Shown here one piece after another: positions 8,824-18,236 of a stretch of DNA of 62,393 nucleotides. The stretch covers positions 1 through 62,393 of the forward strand of contig NZ_JARIEA010000078.1 of the NCBI RefSeq assembly GCF_029267015.1, written 5' to 3'. Below the pieces are notes generated by a model. The model ran no database searches and was not told the DNA's origin. It worked only from the letters and a program-made list of their open reading frames with translations. The DNA comes from Sporosarcina ureae. GTDB lineage: Bacteria > Bacillota > Bacilli > Bacillales_A > Planococcaceae. The position numbers and the translations under genes are program-made. Position 1 is the first letter of the stretch, and every line of letters begins with the position of its first letter.

Positions 8824-10578
8824 ATGGCAAAAGGCAGATTGATTGTCGTCGGTGGAGGACTAGCTGGACTAATGGCTACCATCAAGTCAGCAGAAGCTGG
8901 CGTACCGGTTGACTTGTTTTCGCTAGTTCCAGTAAAACGTTCCCACTCCGTATGTGCCCAAGGTGGCATTAACGGTGCTGTAAACACGAAAGGTGAAGGC
9001 GACTCCGTCGACATTCACTTTGATGATACAGTGTACGGTGGAGACTTCCTAGCGAACCAAAAACCAGTACAAGCAATGACGGCAGCAGCTCCTGGAATCA
9101 TCCACTTATTAGACCGTATGGGTGTTATGTTCAACCGTACACCAGAAGGTTTATTAGATTTCCGTCGTTTCGGTGGTACACTTCACCACCGTACAGCGTA
9201 TGCGGGTGCAACTACAGGACAACAGTTACTGTATGCTCTTGACGAACAAGTTCGTTCTCATGAAGTAGCAGGACTTGTTCAAAAGTATGAGCATTGGGAG
9301 TTCCTTGGAATCATCAAAGACGAAGATGGAACTTGCCGCGGTATCAAAGCTCAAAACATGAAGACAATGGAAATCGAAGCATTCAAAGCGGATGCTGTCA
9401 TCATGGCAACAGGCGGCCCTGGGATTATCTTTGGTAAGTCTACAAACTCTGTAATCAATACAGGTTCTGCAGCTTCCATCGTTTATCAACAAGGTGCAAA
9501 ATATGCAAACGGCGAATTCATTCAAATTCACCCAACAGCAATTCCTGGAGACGACAAACTTCGTCTAATGAGTGAATCTGCACGTGGTGAAGGTGGACGA
9601 GTTTGGACATATAAAGATGGTAAGCCATGGTACTTCTTGGAAGAGAAATATCCAGACTACGGTAACTTAGTTCCACGGGATATCGCAACACGTGAAATCT
9701 TCGACGTGTGTGTAAACCAAAAACTAGGTATCAACGGTGAAAACATGGTGTACTTGGATCTATCCCACAAGGATCCTAAAGAACTTGATATTAAACTCGG
9801 TGGAATCATCGAGATTTATGAAAAGTTCACAGGAGACGATCCACGTAAATTGCCGATGAAAATCTTCCCGGCTGTTCACTACTCAATGGGTGGACTATGG
9901 GTTGACGATCACCAGCAAACAAGCATCCCAGGTTTATTTGCAGCGGGCGAATGTGATTATTCACAGCACGGTGCAAACCGTCTAGGTGCGAACTCATTGC
10001 TATCTGCTATCTACGGCGGAATGGTCGCAGGACCAAACGCAATTGATTACATGAAGCATCTGAAGCGTACTGCTGATGAACTTCCTGCAACGATCTTCGA
10101 AGATGCAATTAAAGAAGAACAACAGAAATGGGAAGACACTCTTAAGATGGACGGTACAGAAAATGCGTACGTTCTTCACAGAGAGCTTGGCGAATGGATG
10201 ACTGACAACGTAACGGTTGTTCGTTTCAATGATAAGTTGAAGCAGACAGACGATAAAATTGTCGAGTTACTTGAGCGCTATGAAAACATTAACATTACAG
10301 ATACACAACTTTGGTCTAACCAAGGAGCTATGTTTACACGCCAGTTGAAGAACATGCTATATTTAGCACGTGTAATCACTTTAGGTGCATTGAATCGTGA
10401 CGAGAGCCGTGGCGCGCACTATAAGCCAGAATTCCCGAATCGTGATGATGAGAACTTCTTGAAAACAACAATTGCGGAATTTGACGGAGTATCTGCACCA
10501 ATTATATCTTATGAAGAAGTAGATACTTCTATCATTCCTCCACGTATCCGCGATTACTCAGCGAAGAAAGGAGATTGA
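8824..10578 (+). CDS. sdhA: Succinate dehydrogenase flavoprotein subunit
   Basis: The 584-residue catalytic subunit oxidises succinate to fumarate. The N-terminal Rossmann motif VVGGGLAGLMA, the covalent-FAD histidine in RSHSVCAQGG (His41), the HPTAIPGD segment, the active-site RGEGGRVW motif and HGANRLGANSLL are intact. ATG 8824 follows GAGGAGTG; the upstream in-frame TTG at 8806 overlaps that Shine-Dalgarno and is rejected. Confidence 0.96.
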   Translation: MAKGRLIVVGGGLAGLMATIKSAEAGVPVDLFSLVPVKRSHSVCAQGGINGAVNTKGEGDSVDIHFDDTVYGGDFLANQKPVQAMTAAAPGIIHLLDRMGVMFNRTPEGLLDFRRFGGTLHHRTAYAGATTGQQLLYALDEQVRSHEVAGLVQKYEHWEFLGIIKDEDGTCRGIKAQNMKTMEIEAFKADAVIMATGGPGIIFGKSTNSVINTGSAASIVYQQGAKYANGEFIQIHPTAIPGDDKLRLMSESARGEGGRVWTYKDGKPWYFLEEKYPDYGNLVPRDIATREIFDVCVNQKLGINGENMVYLDLSHKDPKELDIKLGGIIEIYEKFTGDDPRKLPMKIFPAVHYSMGGLWVDDHQQTSIPGLFAAGECDYSQHGANRLGANSLLSAIYGGMVAGPNAIDYMKHLKRTADELPATIFEDAIKEEQQKWEDTLKMDGTENAYVLHRELGEWMTDNVTVVRFNDKLKQTDDKIVELLERYENINITDTQLWSNQGAMFTRQLKNMLYLARVITLGALNRDESRGAHYKPEFPNRDDENFLKTTIAEFDGVSAPIISYEEVDTSIIPPRIRDYSAKKGD

Positions 10579-10584
10579 TAAAAA

Positions 10585-11382
10585 GTGAGCGAACAACAAA
10601 CAGCAAGTGCAACTGCAACTGCTACAAAAACTGTCGTGTTTGACATTCAACGTCAAGATACTGCCACTTCAAGTCCTTATACTGAAAGATTTGAAGTTCC
10701 ATATCGCCCGAATATGAACGTAATCTCGGCTTTGATGGAAATCAGACGTAACCCTGTAAATGCAAAAGGTGAAAAGACTACGCCAATTAACTGGGATATG
10801 AACTGTTTGGAAGAGGTTTGTGGAGCATGTTCAATGGTTATCAATGGTCGTCCTCGTCAGTCATGTACTGCATTGGTAGATCAGTTGACACAACCTATTA
10901 AACTTGAGCCTATGCGCACATTCCCAGTCGTTCGTGACTTAATTGTTGACCGTGAATTCATGTTTGATTCGTTAAAGCGTATCAAAGCTTGGGTTCCGAT
11001 TGATGGAACGTACGATCTTGGTGAAGGCCCTCGTATGCCTGAGCGTAAGCGCCAGTGGGCATATGAATTGTCTAAATGTATGACTTGCGGTGTATGTCTA
11101 GAAGCTTGTCCGAACGTTAACGACAAGACGAACTTCATGGGACCTGCATTGATGTCACAAGTACGTTTATTCAACGCCCATCCAACGGGTTCAATGAACA
11201 AAGATGAGCGTTTGGCTACAGTAATGGGAGACGGCGGAATCACTGAATGTGGTAACGCGCAGAACTGTGTAGTGGCTTGTCCTAAAGGAATTCCTTTGAC
11301 AACTTCTCTTGGTGCAATTGGTAGAGCAACAACGATCCAAATGTTCAAGAACTTCTTCGGAAGTGACCACCAAGTAGATTAA
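10585..11382 (+). CDS. sdhB: Succinate dehydrogenase iron-sulfur subunit
   Basis: The 265-residue subunit carries electrons from FAD to heme/quinone. It has a [2Fe-2S] ferredoxin-like motif CLEEVCGACS with a later C, a [4Fe-4S] motif CMTCGVCLEACP and a [3Fe-4S]-type motif CGNAQNCVVACPKG. The GTG start has AAGGAG upstream and the gap to sdhA is six bases. The first ~15 residues are an unusual Ala/Thr/Gln-rich extension. Confidence 0.96.
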   Translation: MSEQQTASATATATKTVVFDIQRQDTATSSPYTERFEVPYRPNMNVISALMEIRRNPVNAKGEKTTPINWDMNCLEEVCGACSMVINGRPRQSCTALVDQLTQPIKLEPMRTFPVVRDLIVDREFMFDSLKRIKAWVPIDGTYDLGEGPRMPERKRQWAYELSKCMTCGVCLEACPNVNDKTNFMGPALMSQVRLFNAHPTGSMNKDERLATVMGDGGITECGNAQNCVVACPKGIPLTTSLGAIGRATTIQMFKNFFGSDHQVD

Positions 11383-11394
11383 ATTCTATAAACT

Positions 11395-11446
11395 AAGCTG
11401 TCCAAGAAGTCGTAACTCTACGACTTCCTGCGACAGCTTTTTTGTT
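11395..11446 (+). terminator. Intrinsic terminator of sdhCAB
   Basis: AAGCTGTC (11395-11402) pairs with GACAGCTT (11432-11439) around an inner GAAGTCGTA/TACGACTTC stem, followed by a T run. Confidence 0.88.
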
Positions 11447-11456
11447 GTTTCTTAAT

Positions 11457-11580
11457 GGATTGGGAGAACGGTGTTGGGGTTAGGGATTAGCACTCCGGAG
11501 GGGACGCTTTCCTAGAGGGCTCGCGGTGAGCCAACTAGGAAAGCGTCCGCCAACTGGAGCTTCCATCCCCTCGTACTCCA
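11457..11580 (+). repeat. Interspersed intergenic hairpin repeat, best copy
   Basis: The core is a perfect 14-bp inverted repeat, GGACGCTTTCCTAG (11502-11515) with CTAGGAAAGCGTCC (11535-11548), enclosing an inner GGCTC/GAGCC stem. Flanks resemble the copies at 1-30, 205-345 and 62098-62183. It lies in the gap between sdhB and the next gene and encodes nothing. The rest of 11581-11654 shows no feature. Confidence 0.85.
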
Positions 11581-11654
11581 AACTTCCTCACTATTCTTAA
11601 GCATTCACTTTTGAATTTAAATCCATTCACACACAGTAACATTTTTTACGTCAT

Positions 11655-11703
11655 TTGACGTTCATACATATTTTGATATAATGAAAGAATGAATAGTCAT
11701 TCA
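11655..11703 (+). promoter_or_regulatory. Thioesterase promoter with FadR-like box
   Basis: TTGACG (11655-11660) and TATAAT (11677-11682) are 16 bases apart. The following 18 bases, AGAATGAATAGTCATTCA (11686-11703), match the FadR consensus TGAATGAMTANTCATTCA except at the first base. The box overlaps the probable transcription start, which is a repressing position. Confidence 0.75.
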
Positions 11704-11728
11704 TTTGTAGAAAAAGGGGGATATGTAG

Positions 11729-12178
11729 ATGAGAGCGAGTTATATTGAAGATGCAGAGCAATGGGAACGAGGGTTTGAATTTCACGCTGATGTCTCTGTA
11801 CGATTTTCGGAGACGGATATGTATGGGCATCTAAACAACACGAAGGTATTCGCGTACTTTGAATACGCACGCATCGAATACTTAAAAGACCTGAATCATA
11901 TGGCGAAATGGTTGGACCCAAAAGGTCTAACAATACCAATCGTTGCGGATTTACAATGCGACTTCGTCAAACAAGTATACTTTGACGAGAAGCTTCGAAT
12001 CTATGTGAAAGCTAATTCTATGGGCAATAGTTCCGTAGATTTGCACTACATGGCAAAAAATGAGCGTAATGAAATTGTGTGTACGGGTAGAGGCGCAATT
12101 GTTCAAGTGGGAAGAAAAGACGGTAAACCTGTTGCTTGGACTGAAGAAGAAAAGTTAGTGTTCTTGAAAAACTCTTAA
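11729..12178 (+). CDS. ysmA: Acyl-CoA thioesterase, 4HBT hotdog family
   Basis: A 149-residue hotdog-fold protein of the 4-hydroxybenzoyl-CoA thioesterase/YbgC type. The motif VRFSETDMYGHLNNTKVFAY (about residues 28-47) holds the catalytic-aspartate region and the fold's long helix. It is the positional match of B. subtilis ysmA, between sdhB and gerE. The FadR-like box upstream suggests that it hydrolyses acyl-CoA during fatty-acid use; the exact substrate cannot be read from sequence. Confidence 0.85.
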   Translation: MRASYIEDAEQWERGFEFHADVSVRFSETDMYGHLNNTKVFAYFEYARIEYLKDLNHMAKWLDPKGLTIPIVADLQCDFVKQVYFDEKLRIYVKANSMGNSSVDLHYMAKNERNEIVCTGRGAIVQVGRKDGKPVAWTEEEKLVFLKNS

Positions 12179-12184
12179 AAGCCT

Positions 12185-12214
12185 ACACAGCCGCCCTTGC
12201 GCTTACATATCTTA
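12185..12214 (+). promoter_or_regulatory. Putative SigK promoter of gerE
   Basis: CATATCTTA (12206-12214) matches the SigK -10 form CATAnnnTA exactly, and an ACAC (12185-12188) lies at the right distance for the weak -35 AC element. gerE is SigK-dependent in B. subtilis. The assignment here rests on this short match and the context. Confidence 0.6.
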
Positions 12215-12244
12215 AGGTGAAAGCGTAAAGAGGAGGGGCGCATC

Positions 12245-12466
12245 TTGGATGAAATGCAAAACCGTTCTTTATTAACAAACCGGGAACGACAAATTTTCAC
12301 TTTGCTAGTAGACGATTTTACAACAAAAGAAATTGCTGGACAGCTGACTATTAGTGAGAAAACCGTAAGAAATCATATTTCGAATACGATTCAAAAACTA
12401 GGCGTATCAGGCAGAGCACAGGCTATTGTTGAGTTACTACGTTTAGGAGAACTTCGGCTGAACTAA
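12245..12466 (+). CDS. gerE: Spore transcription factor GerE
   Basis: The 73-residue protein is almost entirely a LuxR-type helix-turn-helix: LTNRERQIFTLLVDD, TTKEIAGQLTISEKTVRNH and a final VELLRLGEL. Length and sequence match B. subtilis GerE, which acts late in the mother cell on coat genes. The TTG start follows AGAGGAGGGG at good spacing. Its presence is strong evidence that the organism sporulates. Confidence 0.95.
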   Translation: MDEMQNRSLLTNRERQIFTLLVDDFTTKEIAGQLTISEKTVRNHISNTIQKLGVSGRAQAIVELLRLGELRLN

Positions 12467-12615
12467 AAGTACTATCCGCCTAGGATCATTGTCTAGTTTT
12501 GTGCAAACCGTGTCGATCACTCCCTCTCTAGCAAAAGATCGCTTGTAAAATTGTTGCGTTCATCAACGAAAACGGTACAATGAAAAGATAGGATTCATTT
12601 CAGGGAGCTGATTTT

Positions 12616-13065
12616 TTGTTGAATGAACAGAAAAACGTATCAATGGATATCGCAAAGATGGAAAAAGATCTACGTTACATTGCATCCATTATCAAGGAGC
12701 AAGGACGAAAAATATTAAAAAACTCTACGATTACACCTCCTCAATTTAGCGCTTTACAATGGCTGCTGGAATATGGGGATATGACAATCGGCGAACTATC
12801 CAATAAAATGTTCTTGGCTTTTAGTACAACGACTGATTTAGTAGACCGAATGGAAAATAATCAACTAGTAAAGCGAGTGCGAGATGAAAACGATCGTCGC
12901 GTTGTCCGCGTTCATTTATTACCTGAAGGTATACGTATTATTGAAGAGGTTATACAGAAGAGACAAGAGTATTTACAGGATGTCCTTGTGAACTCAAATG
13001 AACAAGAAATTCAGCAGTTTTCAGGATTGCTGGCAAAATTGCACGAACAGATGACAAGAGATTGA
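12616..13065 (+). CDS. ysmB: MarR-family transcriptional regulator
   Basis: A 149-residue winged-helix regulator with the MarR segments TPPQFSALQWLLEYGDMTIGEL, a recognition helix around STTTDLVDRMENNQLV, and the wing DENDRRVVRVHL. It sits nine bases before the glutamate racemase gene, as ysmB does beside racE in B. subtilis. The start is one of two consecutive TTG codons (12616 or 12619) after AGGGAG. Ligand and targets are unknown. Confidence 0.88.
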   Translation: MLNEQKNVSMDIAKMEKDLRYIASIIKEQGRKILKNSTITPPQFSALQWLLEYGDMTIGELSNKMFLAFSTTTDLVDRMENNQLVKRVRDENDRRVVRVHLLPEGIRIIEEVIQKRQEYLQDVLVNSNEQEIQQFSGLLAKLHEQMTRD

Positions 13066-13074
13066 GGGATTACA

Positions 13075-13863
13075 TTGAATGCACCTATTGGAGTAATTGA
13101 TTCAGGAGTCGGCGGACTTACAGTAGTTAGAGAGTTACGCAAATATTTGCCGAATGAACCTATAATTTATATCGGCGATGATGCACGTTGTCCGTATGGT
13201 CCTCGGCCTGCGGAAGACGTGTTGCAATTTACGATGGACATGGTAAATAGTTTAGCGCAAATGGGTATAAAAATGCTCGTTATTGCATGTAACACTGCGA
13301 CTGCTATCGCGCTAGAAGAAGTACGAAAACAATTTGACTTTCCCGTAGTTGGAGTTATTCAACCCGGAGCCAGAGCGGCTGTTAACGCATCGCAGACAGG
13401 CGAAATCGCTGTGCTTGGGACAATGGGCACCGTGAAGAGTAAAGCATATGATGAAGCAATACATGCGCTGAGACCACAAGCAATTGTTCATTCGCTTGCA
13501 TGTCCGGAGTTTGTACCAATCGTAGAGAGCGGCGAATATCGTACGCAGGCAGCAAGAGATATTGTAGACCAAACATTATTGCCTTTGCATAGCCATTCGT
13601 TTGATTCTGTTATACTTGGTTGTACGCACTATCCATTATTACAAGATCATATTGAAGCCCATTTCTCTCATCAAAAAAATGTTATTTCTTCAGCAGTGGA
13701 GACTGTGATTGACGTGGAGCGTATTCTTGAAGCGGCAAACACGTTGTCTGTTTCAGCTGAAGAACCTATATTTTATACAACAGGCTCGAAGGATAAGTTT
13801 CAAGTCATTGTTGAAGATTGGCTTGCCATTCCTCAACCTGACGTACGCTTATTGACGCTTTAA
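13075..13863 (+). CDS. racE: Glutamate racemase
   Basis: The 262-residue enzyme makes D-glutamate for peptidoglycan. It has the N-terminal DSGVGGLTV motif and both catalytic cysteines, in ACNTAT and GCTHYP. The TTG start follows GAGGGA closely, and the ysmB stop is nearby, so the two are likely one transcript. A terminator follows at once. Confidence 0.95.
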   Translation: MNAPIGVIDSGVGGLTVVRELRKYLPNEPIIYIGDDARCPYGPRPAEDVLQFTMDMVNSLAQMGIKMLVIACNTATAIALEEVRKQFDFPVVGVIQPGARAAVNASQTGEIAVLGTMGTVKSKAYDEAIHALRPQAIVHSLACPEFVPIVESGEYRTQAARDIVDQTLLPLHSHSFDSVILGCTHYPLLQDHIEAHFSHQKNVISSAVETVIDVERILEAANTLSVSAEEPIFYTTGSKDKFQVIVEDWLAIPQPDVRLLTL

Positions 13864-13879
13864 AATAGAAGACAGGACT

Positions 13880-13910
13880 CGAAAACAGTACGTTGTTTTC
13901 GGGTTTTTTG
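13880..13910 (+). terminator. Intrinsic terminator after racE
   Basis: CGAAAACA (13880-13887) pairs with TGTTTTCG (13894-13901), followed by GGTTTTTTG. Confidence 0.8.
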
Positions 13911-13991
13911 TTGTGTTTATGGTAAGATAGGTTGAATGTAGACTTGATGAACCGGTCACAACAAATATATGAACTATAACGGAGGAAGCAC

Positions 13992-14750
13992 ATGAGACAT
14001 GATGGAAGAGCTACAGAAGATATTCGTACAGTAACAATTGAGAAAGATTATTTGATTCACCCAGAAGGTTCCGTACTGATTTCAGTTGGAAATACGAAAG
14101 TGATTTGTACAGCGACGATTGAAGATCGAGTGCCGCCATTTATGCGTAATAGTGGAAAGGGCTGGATTTCTGCTGAGTATTCTATGTTGCCGCGTGCTAC
14201 AGGGCAACGGACAATTCGTGAATCATCCCGTGGTAAAGTCGGTGGTCGTACAATGGAAATACAGCGTTTGATTGGACGGGCTTTACGCGCGGTAGTTGAT
14301 TTAGATGCTATTGGTGAGCGTACGATTTGGATCGACTGTGATGTCATTCAAGCCGATGGAGGAACACGTACATCTTCTATTACAGGTGCATTCGTTGCAT
14401 TGGTCATTGCTGCGAATAAATTACAAATCGAAAAGAAGCTGCCTATATTCCCAGTTCGTGACTTCCTTGCTGCTACAAGCGTAGGGAAACTGGCTGATGG
14501 TCAATTGATCACAGATCTGGACTACGTAGAAGATTCTTCGGCTGACGTTGATATGAATGTGGTAATGACGGGACAAGGCCAATTCGTGGAACTGCAAGGG
14601 ACAGGCGAAGAAGCTACTTTTTCTCGCGCGGAAATGAATGATTTATTGACGCTGGCTGAATCGGGAATTGAACAATTGATTGCGATTCAAAAAGAAGTGT
14701 TAGGTGAGTTGGCGGATAAGATTGGACAACAGGCAGGCGAAGTGCAATGA
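13992..14750 (+). CDS. rph: Ribonuclease PH
   Basis: The 252-residue phosphorolytic 3'-exoribonuclease trims tRNA precursors. It has the family start [28 protein letters not shown], and the [18 protein letters not shown] phosphate-binding region. CGGAGG precedes the ATG. Its stop overlaps the next start in an ATGA, showing translational coupling to the pyrophosphatase gene. Confidence 0.96.
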   Translation: MRHDGRATEDIRTVTIEKDYLIHPEGSVLISVGNTKVICTATIEDRVPPFMRNSGKGWISAEYSMLPRATGQRTIRESSRGKVGGRTMEIQRLIGRALRAVVDLDAIGERTIWIDCDVIQADGGTRTSSITGAFVALVIAANKLQIEKKLPIFPVRDFLAATSVGKLADGQLITDLDYVEDSSADVDMNVVMTGQGQFVELQGTGEEATFSRAEMNDLLTLAESGIEQLIAIQKEVLGELADKIGQQAGEVQ

Positions 14751-15361
14751 AAGAAGTGTTAATTGCAACGAATAATAAAGGCAAGGCGAAAGATTTTGAA
14801 GTTCTCTTTCGCCCTTTGGGTATCACTGTACTGACCTTGCAAGATATAGAAGAATCAATTGATGTAGAAGAAACGGGTACCACTTTCGTTGAAAATGCCG
14901 TTCTAAAAGCGGAGACTGTTGCAAATTTACTAGGGAAAGTAGTAATTGCAGATGACAGTGGACTAGAAGTTGATGCACTCAATGGTGAACCGGGTGTCTA
15001 CTCTGCACGCTATGCAGGCGAGCCTTCAGACGATGAAGCGAATATCGATAAGTTGCTAGCTAATCTTGTAGAAGTACCTGAAACAGCGCGTCAAGCTCGT
15101 TTTCGGTGCGTTCTAGCGATTGCGGGTCCTACTATCGAAACCACTACTTATTCGGGTAGCTGCGAAGGTTTCATTACTGATCAACGACAAGGAACGAATG
15201 GATTCGGTTATGATCCAATATTTTATGTGCCGAGTAAAGAAAAGACTATGGCAGAGCTATCTGCAGAAGAGAAGAGTGCCATCTCTCATCGTGGAGCGGC
15301 GTTAGCTCAGTTAAAAGAACGGCTACCTGAATTTATTAAGAGGCTAGGTGAAATGAAATGA
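14747..15361 (+). CDS. ysnA: XTP/dITP pyrophosphatase, RdgB/HAM1 family
   Basis: A 204-residue house-cleaning enzyme that hydrolyses non-canonical purine triphosphates. The N-terminal [13 protein letters not shown], the acidic [12 protein letters not shown] motif, YSARYAG and [12 protein letters not shown] motifs are present. It overlaps rph by four bases and the phosphoesterase gene by four bases, so the three genes form one unit matching rph-ysnA-ysnB of B. subtilis. Confidence 0.95.
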   Translation: MKEVLIATNNKGKAKDFEVLFRPLGITVLTLQDIEESIDVEETGTTFVENAVLKAETVANLLGKVVIADDSGLEVDALNGEPGVYSARYAGEPSDDEANIDKLLANLVEVPETARQARFRCVLAIAGPTIETTTYSGSCEGFITDQRQGTNGFGYDPIFYVPSKEKTMAELSAEEKSAISHRGAALAQLKERLPEFIKRLGEMK

Positions 15362-15849
15362 AGCTAATTGTTTTAAGTGATTCACATGGCGACATAAATA
15401 CAGTGAAGCAGATTAAATCATTACAAGCAGACGCCATATTCCATTGTGGCGACAGTGAGTTATCTGCAAAGGATCCTTTGCTTAATGGAATCCATATTGT
15501 TCGCGGTAATTGTGACAATGATGAGCAATTTCCAGCAACTATAGTACAGAAAGTGGGCGATGAGACTGTATTCATTGTCCACGGCCATGAACACGACGTC
15601 AAACGCTCTATGCTGACTCTTTCCTACGCTGCAGCCGAGCAACAAGCTACTATTGCATTATTTGGTCACTCGCATTTATATGGAGCTGAGATGATCAGCG
15701 GTGTATTATTCGTTAATCCAGGAAGCACGACGCAACCACGTGGCGGTAGGGCAGCGACGTACGCAGTCATTGAAATCGACGATGCTTATACTGTGAGTTT
15801 TTATAGCATGAACCACGAATTAGTAGACCAAATTATATTTAATAAATAG
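15358..15849 (+). CDS. ysnB: Metallophosphoesterase, YfcE/MJ0936 family
   Basis: The 163-residue protein has the calcineurin-like metal-binding series SDSHGD, CGDSE, RGNCD, VHGHEH and GHSHL. Family members hydrolyse phosphodiesters; the physiological substrate is unknown. It is the last gene of the rph unit and overlaps ysnA by ATGA. Confidence 0.9.
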   Translation: MKLIVLSDSHGDINTVKQIKSLQADAIFHCGDSELSAKDPLLNGIHIVRGNCDNDEQFPATIVQKVGDETVFIVHGHEHDVKRSMLTLSYAAAEQQATIALFGHSHLYGAEMISGVLFVNPGSTTQPRGGRAATYAVIEIDDAYTVSFYSMNHELVDQIIFNK

Positions 15850-15864
15850 TTTTATGAAATAGTG

Positions 15865-15893
15865 TTGACTTATCTTTGGATTATGCATATAAT
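15865..15893 (+). promoter_or_regulatory. Promoter of tRNA-Arg(UCU)
   Basis: TTGACT (15865-15870) and TATAAT (15888-15893) are 17 bases apart, a near-consensus SigA promoter about 30 bases before the tRNA. Confidence 0.85.
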
Positions 15894-15922
15894 AGTTCTT
15901 GTGCCTGTGGTTGCAGGTGTTT

Positions 15923-15996
<74 letters not shown>

Positions 15997-16021
15997 TTAT
16001 AAAATGTATGGTAAGATAATA

Positions 16022-16070
16022 TAAAAAGCGCTGTAAACGTTGAGAAATGACGTTTACAGCGCTTTTTATT
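16022..16070 (+). terminator. Terminator after tRNA-Arg(UCU)
   Basis: AAAAGCGCTGTAAACGT pairs with ACGTTTACAGCGCTTTT, a 17-bp stem with T-rich tail, unusually strong. The stretch 16071-16270 shows no gene. Confidence 0.9.
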
Positions 16071-16270
16071 GTGAGGTATCACCGCAATTAGTATTTTAAA
16101 ATTCCTCCATGCGGGCAGGGCGGTGATTGGCAGGTTGCCACCCGTAATGCCTATATTGATTTCCCCTATAGAAAATGTTTATGCTTACAAAATTCATTGT
16201 GTAAAAGAACTGGGGAGTTGTGCAACCTGGCTATTTAGATGAGAACAGTGACAAGGAGTCTGTCCTCTTG

Positions 16271-18079
16271 TCACCGTACAATATAACGGTAAATATTTCC
16301 CGCTAGCTGAATATTAAATAATTGCTGGCCATCAGTCAGATCGGCTGAAAGAATTTCTTCAATTCGTTTCAGGCGGTAGTTCAGTGTGTTGGTGTGGACG
16401 TGAAGGGCGACAGCGGTTCGTTTGATGTTTTGATTTTGACGAAAATAAGTAAGTAGTGTTTGCAACAAGTCCCCTTTGCGGGTTTGTTCGTATTGAATTA
16501 GCGAGCCGATGACTTCGTGGACGAAATCCAGTAGTTCTTCTTCTGAATTTTGTAAGATTAAGCGCTGGATACCGAGATCTGTGTAGGACAGGGCACGTTC
16601 TTCGAAATGGTAGCTTTTCATGAATGTGATGCATTTTTCAGCTTCTTTAAATGATTCATGGGCGGCGGCAAGGTTTGATTTCATTCTGCCGATGCCGATA
16701 GTGATGTCGAGTTCGCTGTATGTTTTTTCGATTTCCTGTTGCAAGTGCAAGGCGAGTCGTTTAATACTGCCTACTTGGTTTGTTGCCTGCAGTTTAGCAG
16801 GGTAGGAGAATAAGGCGCCAAGTTTGTTTTGATCGATCAGCGCGGCACCCTGCGAGTTTTTTCCCAGGAAGTATTTGTTCGTTGTTTGTAGCAGATTGTT
16901 GATGACGTTTTCGCTGATAGCACCATGCTGCAATTTGTCTTTGTTTTCGACATTGAGACTGACGGCGATGTAGTTGCGGTTCAAGTCGAATTGTAGATTT
17001 TTTGCCTGCTTCCTTAATGTTTCATCCATTGCTTGACCGGATAAAATTTTTATCATGAATTCGCTCTGTAGACGCTGCTGTGTTTCATAGACAGTTTGTA
17101 CTTTGACTAGCTCGAGTATGATAACAGTGCAGATGTGTTCGAGCGCGTTAATTCCGGCTTGTCCGATTGGATCTTTTGAGACGATGATGAGTGTGCCGAG
17201 CGTCTTCATTTTCGATTGTAGCGATAGCGCAATGAATTGATAGTTTTCGTGGCCTAGCATGATTTCAGAGACGCTGTACGGGCTGCTAGACGACTGGTCG
17301 TTCTGTTTCGCAAAACGTCGCGCCTCGCTTTTCATCTCTTCTGTAACAGGCGTGCGGCAGGCCGAAGCGGTCAGTTCGCCTATTTCATCGAATAAGAAAA
17401 TATGCTCGCCGATTGTTTTGTAAATATAATCGATAATGGATTGTATTCCTTCTCCGTTGACGACGAGGTTGGCAATGTTGCGCTGTGTTTCAATCGAGCG
17501 CGACAGCTGCTGAACAGTCTTTTTTTCTTCATAATAAATATTCGATTTTTCGAGCGCGATGGCGGCTTGCTGGGCGATCGCCTCTAACAGCTGCATATCC
17601 TCATTTTTGAAATGAAGCGATTTATCAAATGAATCGAGCGTAATGACGCCTATACATGTTCCTTTCAATAAAACCGGCGATGAAATGATCGAAGTGAAAT
17701 GGAAATTATCGGGAATCGATTCATCGAGCAGCATTCGGTTGTTAGGAGTGAGTGTATCGAGTGCCTGTTTTATTTCTTCTTCGTTTTTAAACACTAGTCC
17801 TTTTTCCGCTTGAAATGTCATGCCTGTCATAGATTCGCCGTTGCTTAATTCAATCGATTTAAAGATTTGTGGATAAAACAAGCCATGCGCGGATTTGGCC
17901 ATCAAGCGCTGTTTCTGCTGGTCGAAAACCCAAATTGAACCGCCTCCTGCTGCATCTACTGCAGAAATTGCTTCTCCAATGATCAAATCGAAAATCGTTT
18001 CAATTTCTAATGAAGAGTTAATAACAGTGGAAACATGTACGAGAGATTTGAGCTGACGGTGAGTTAACGTGTCTTGCAT
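16271..18079 (-). CDS. GAF-domain transcriptional regulator, PucR/CdaR type
   Basis: The 602-residue protein begins with a GAF sensor domain (about residues 20-180, including GGGSIWVFDQQKQRLMAKS) and ends with a PucR-type helix-turn-helix (about 540-600: TLLTYFRQNQNIKRTAVALH, HTNTLNYRLKRIEEIL). The middle part resembles the GGDEF-like region of CdaR regulators. It is divergent from the leucine-degradation operon with a 225-base gap, so it is probably its regulator. The ligand is unknown; a small organic acid or acyl-CoA is a guess. The Shine-Dalgarno (AGGATG) is weak. Confidence 0.8.
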   Translation of the reverse strand: MQDTLTHRQLKSLVHVSTVINSSLEIETIFDLIIGEAISAVDAAGGGSIWVFDQQKQRLMAKSAHGLFYPQIFKSIELSNGESMTGMTFQAEKGLVFKNEEEIKQALDTLTPNNRMLLDESIPDNFHFTSIISSPVLLKGTCIGVITLDSFDKSLHFKNEDMQLLEAIAQQAAIALEKSNIYYEEKKTVQQLSRSIETQRNIANLVVNGEGIQSIIDYIYKTIGEHIFLFDEIGELTASACRTPVTEEMKSEARRFAKQNDQSSSSPYSVSEIMLGHENYQFIALSLQSKMKTLGTLIIVSKDPIGQAGINALEHICTVIILELVKVQTVYETQQRLQSEFMIKILSGQAMDETLRKQAKNLQFDLNRNYIAVSLNVENKDKLQHGAISENVINNLLQTTNKYFLGKNSQGAALIDQNKLGALFSYPAKLQATNQVGSIKRLALHLQQEIEKTYSELDITIGIGRMKSNLAAAHESFKEAEKCITFMKSYHFEERALSYTDLGIQRLILQNSEEELLDFVHEVIGSLIQYEQTRKGDLLQTLLTYFRQNQNIKRTAVALHVHTNTLNYRLKRIEEILSADLTDGQQLFNIQLAGNIYRYIVR

Positions 18080-18236
18080 AATCTATCATCCTAATCTTAT
18101 AGTATTTATATTTTTTGTATAAAACACACAAATTCTTTCAGAAATTCACACATAGAATTGATTTTTCTTATTGTTTATAATTATAAGTGAACTGGAAATA
18201 AAATGAAAGCCGGTCTATTGAAAGTATACGTATAGA

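Noticed and set aside
10881..11348. 155-codon frame on the minus strand inside sdhB
   Set aside because: It is the antisense shadow of sdhB, with no ribosome site or family resemblance.
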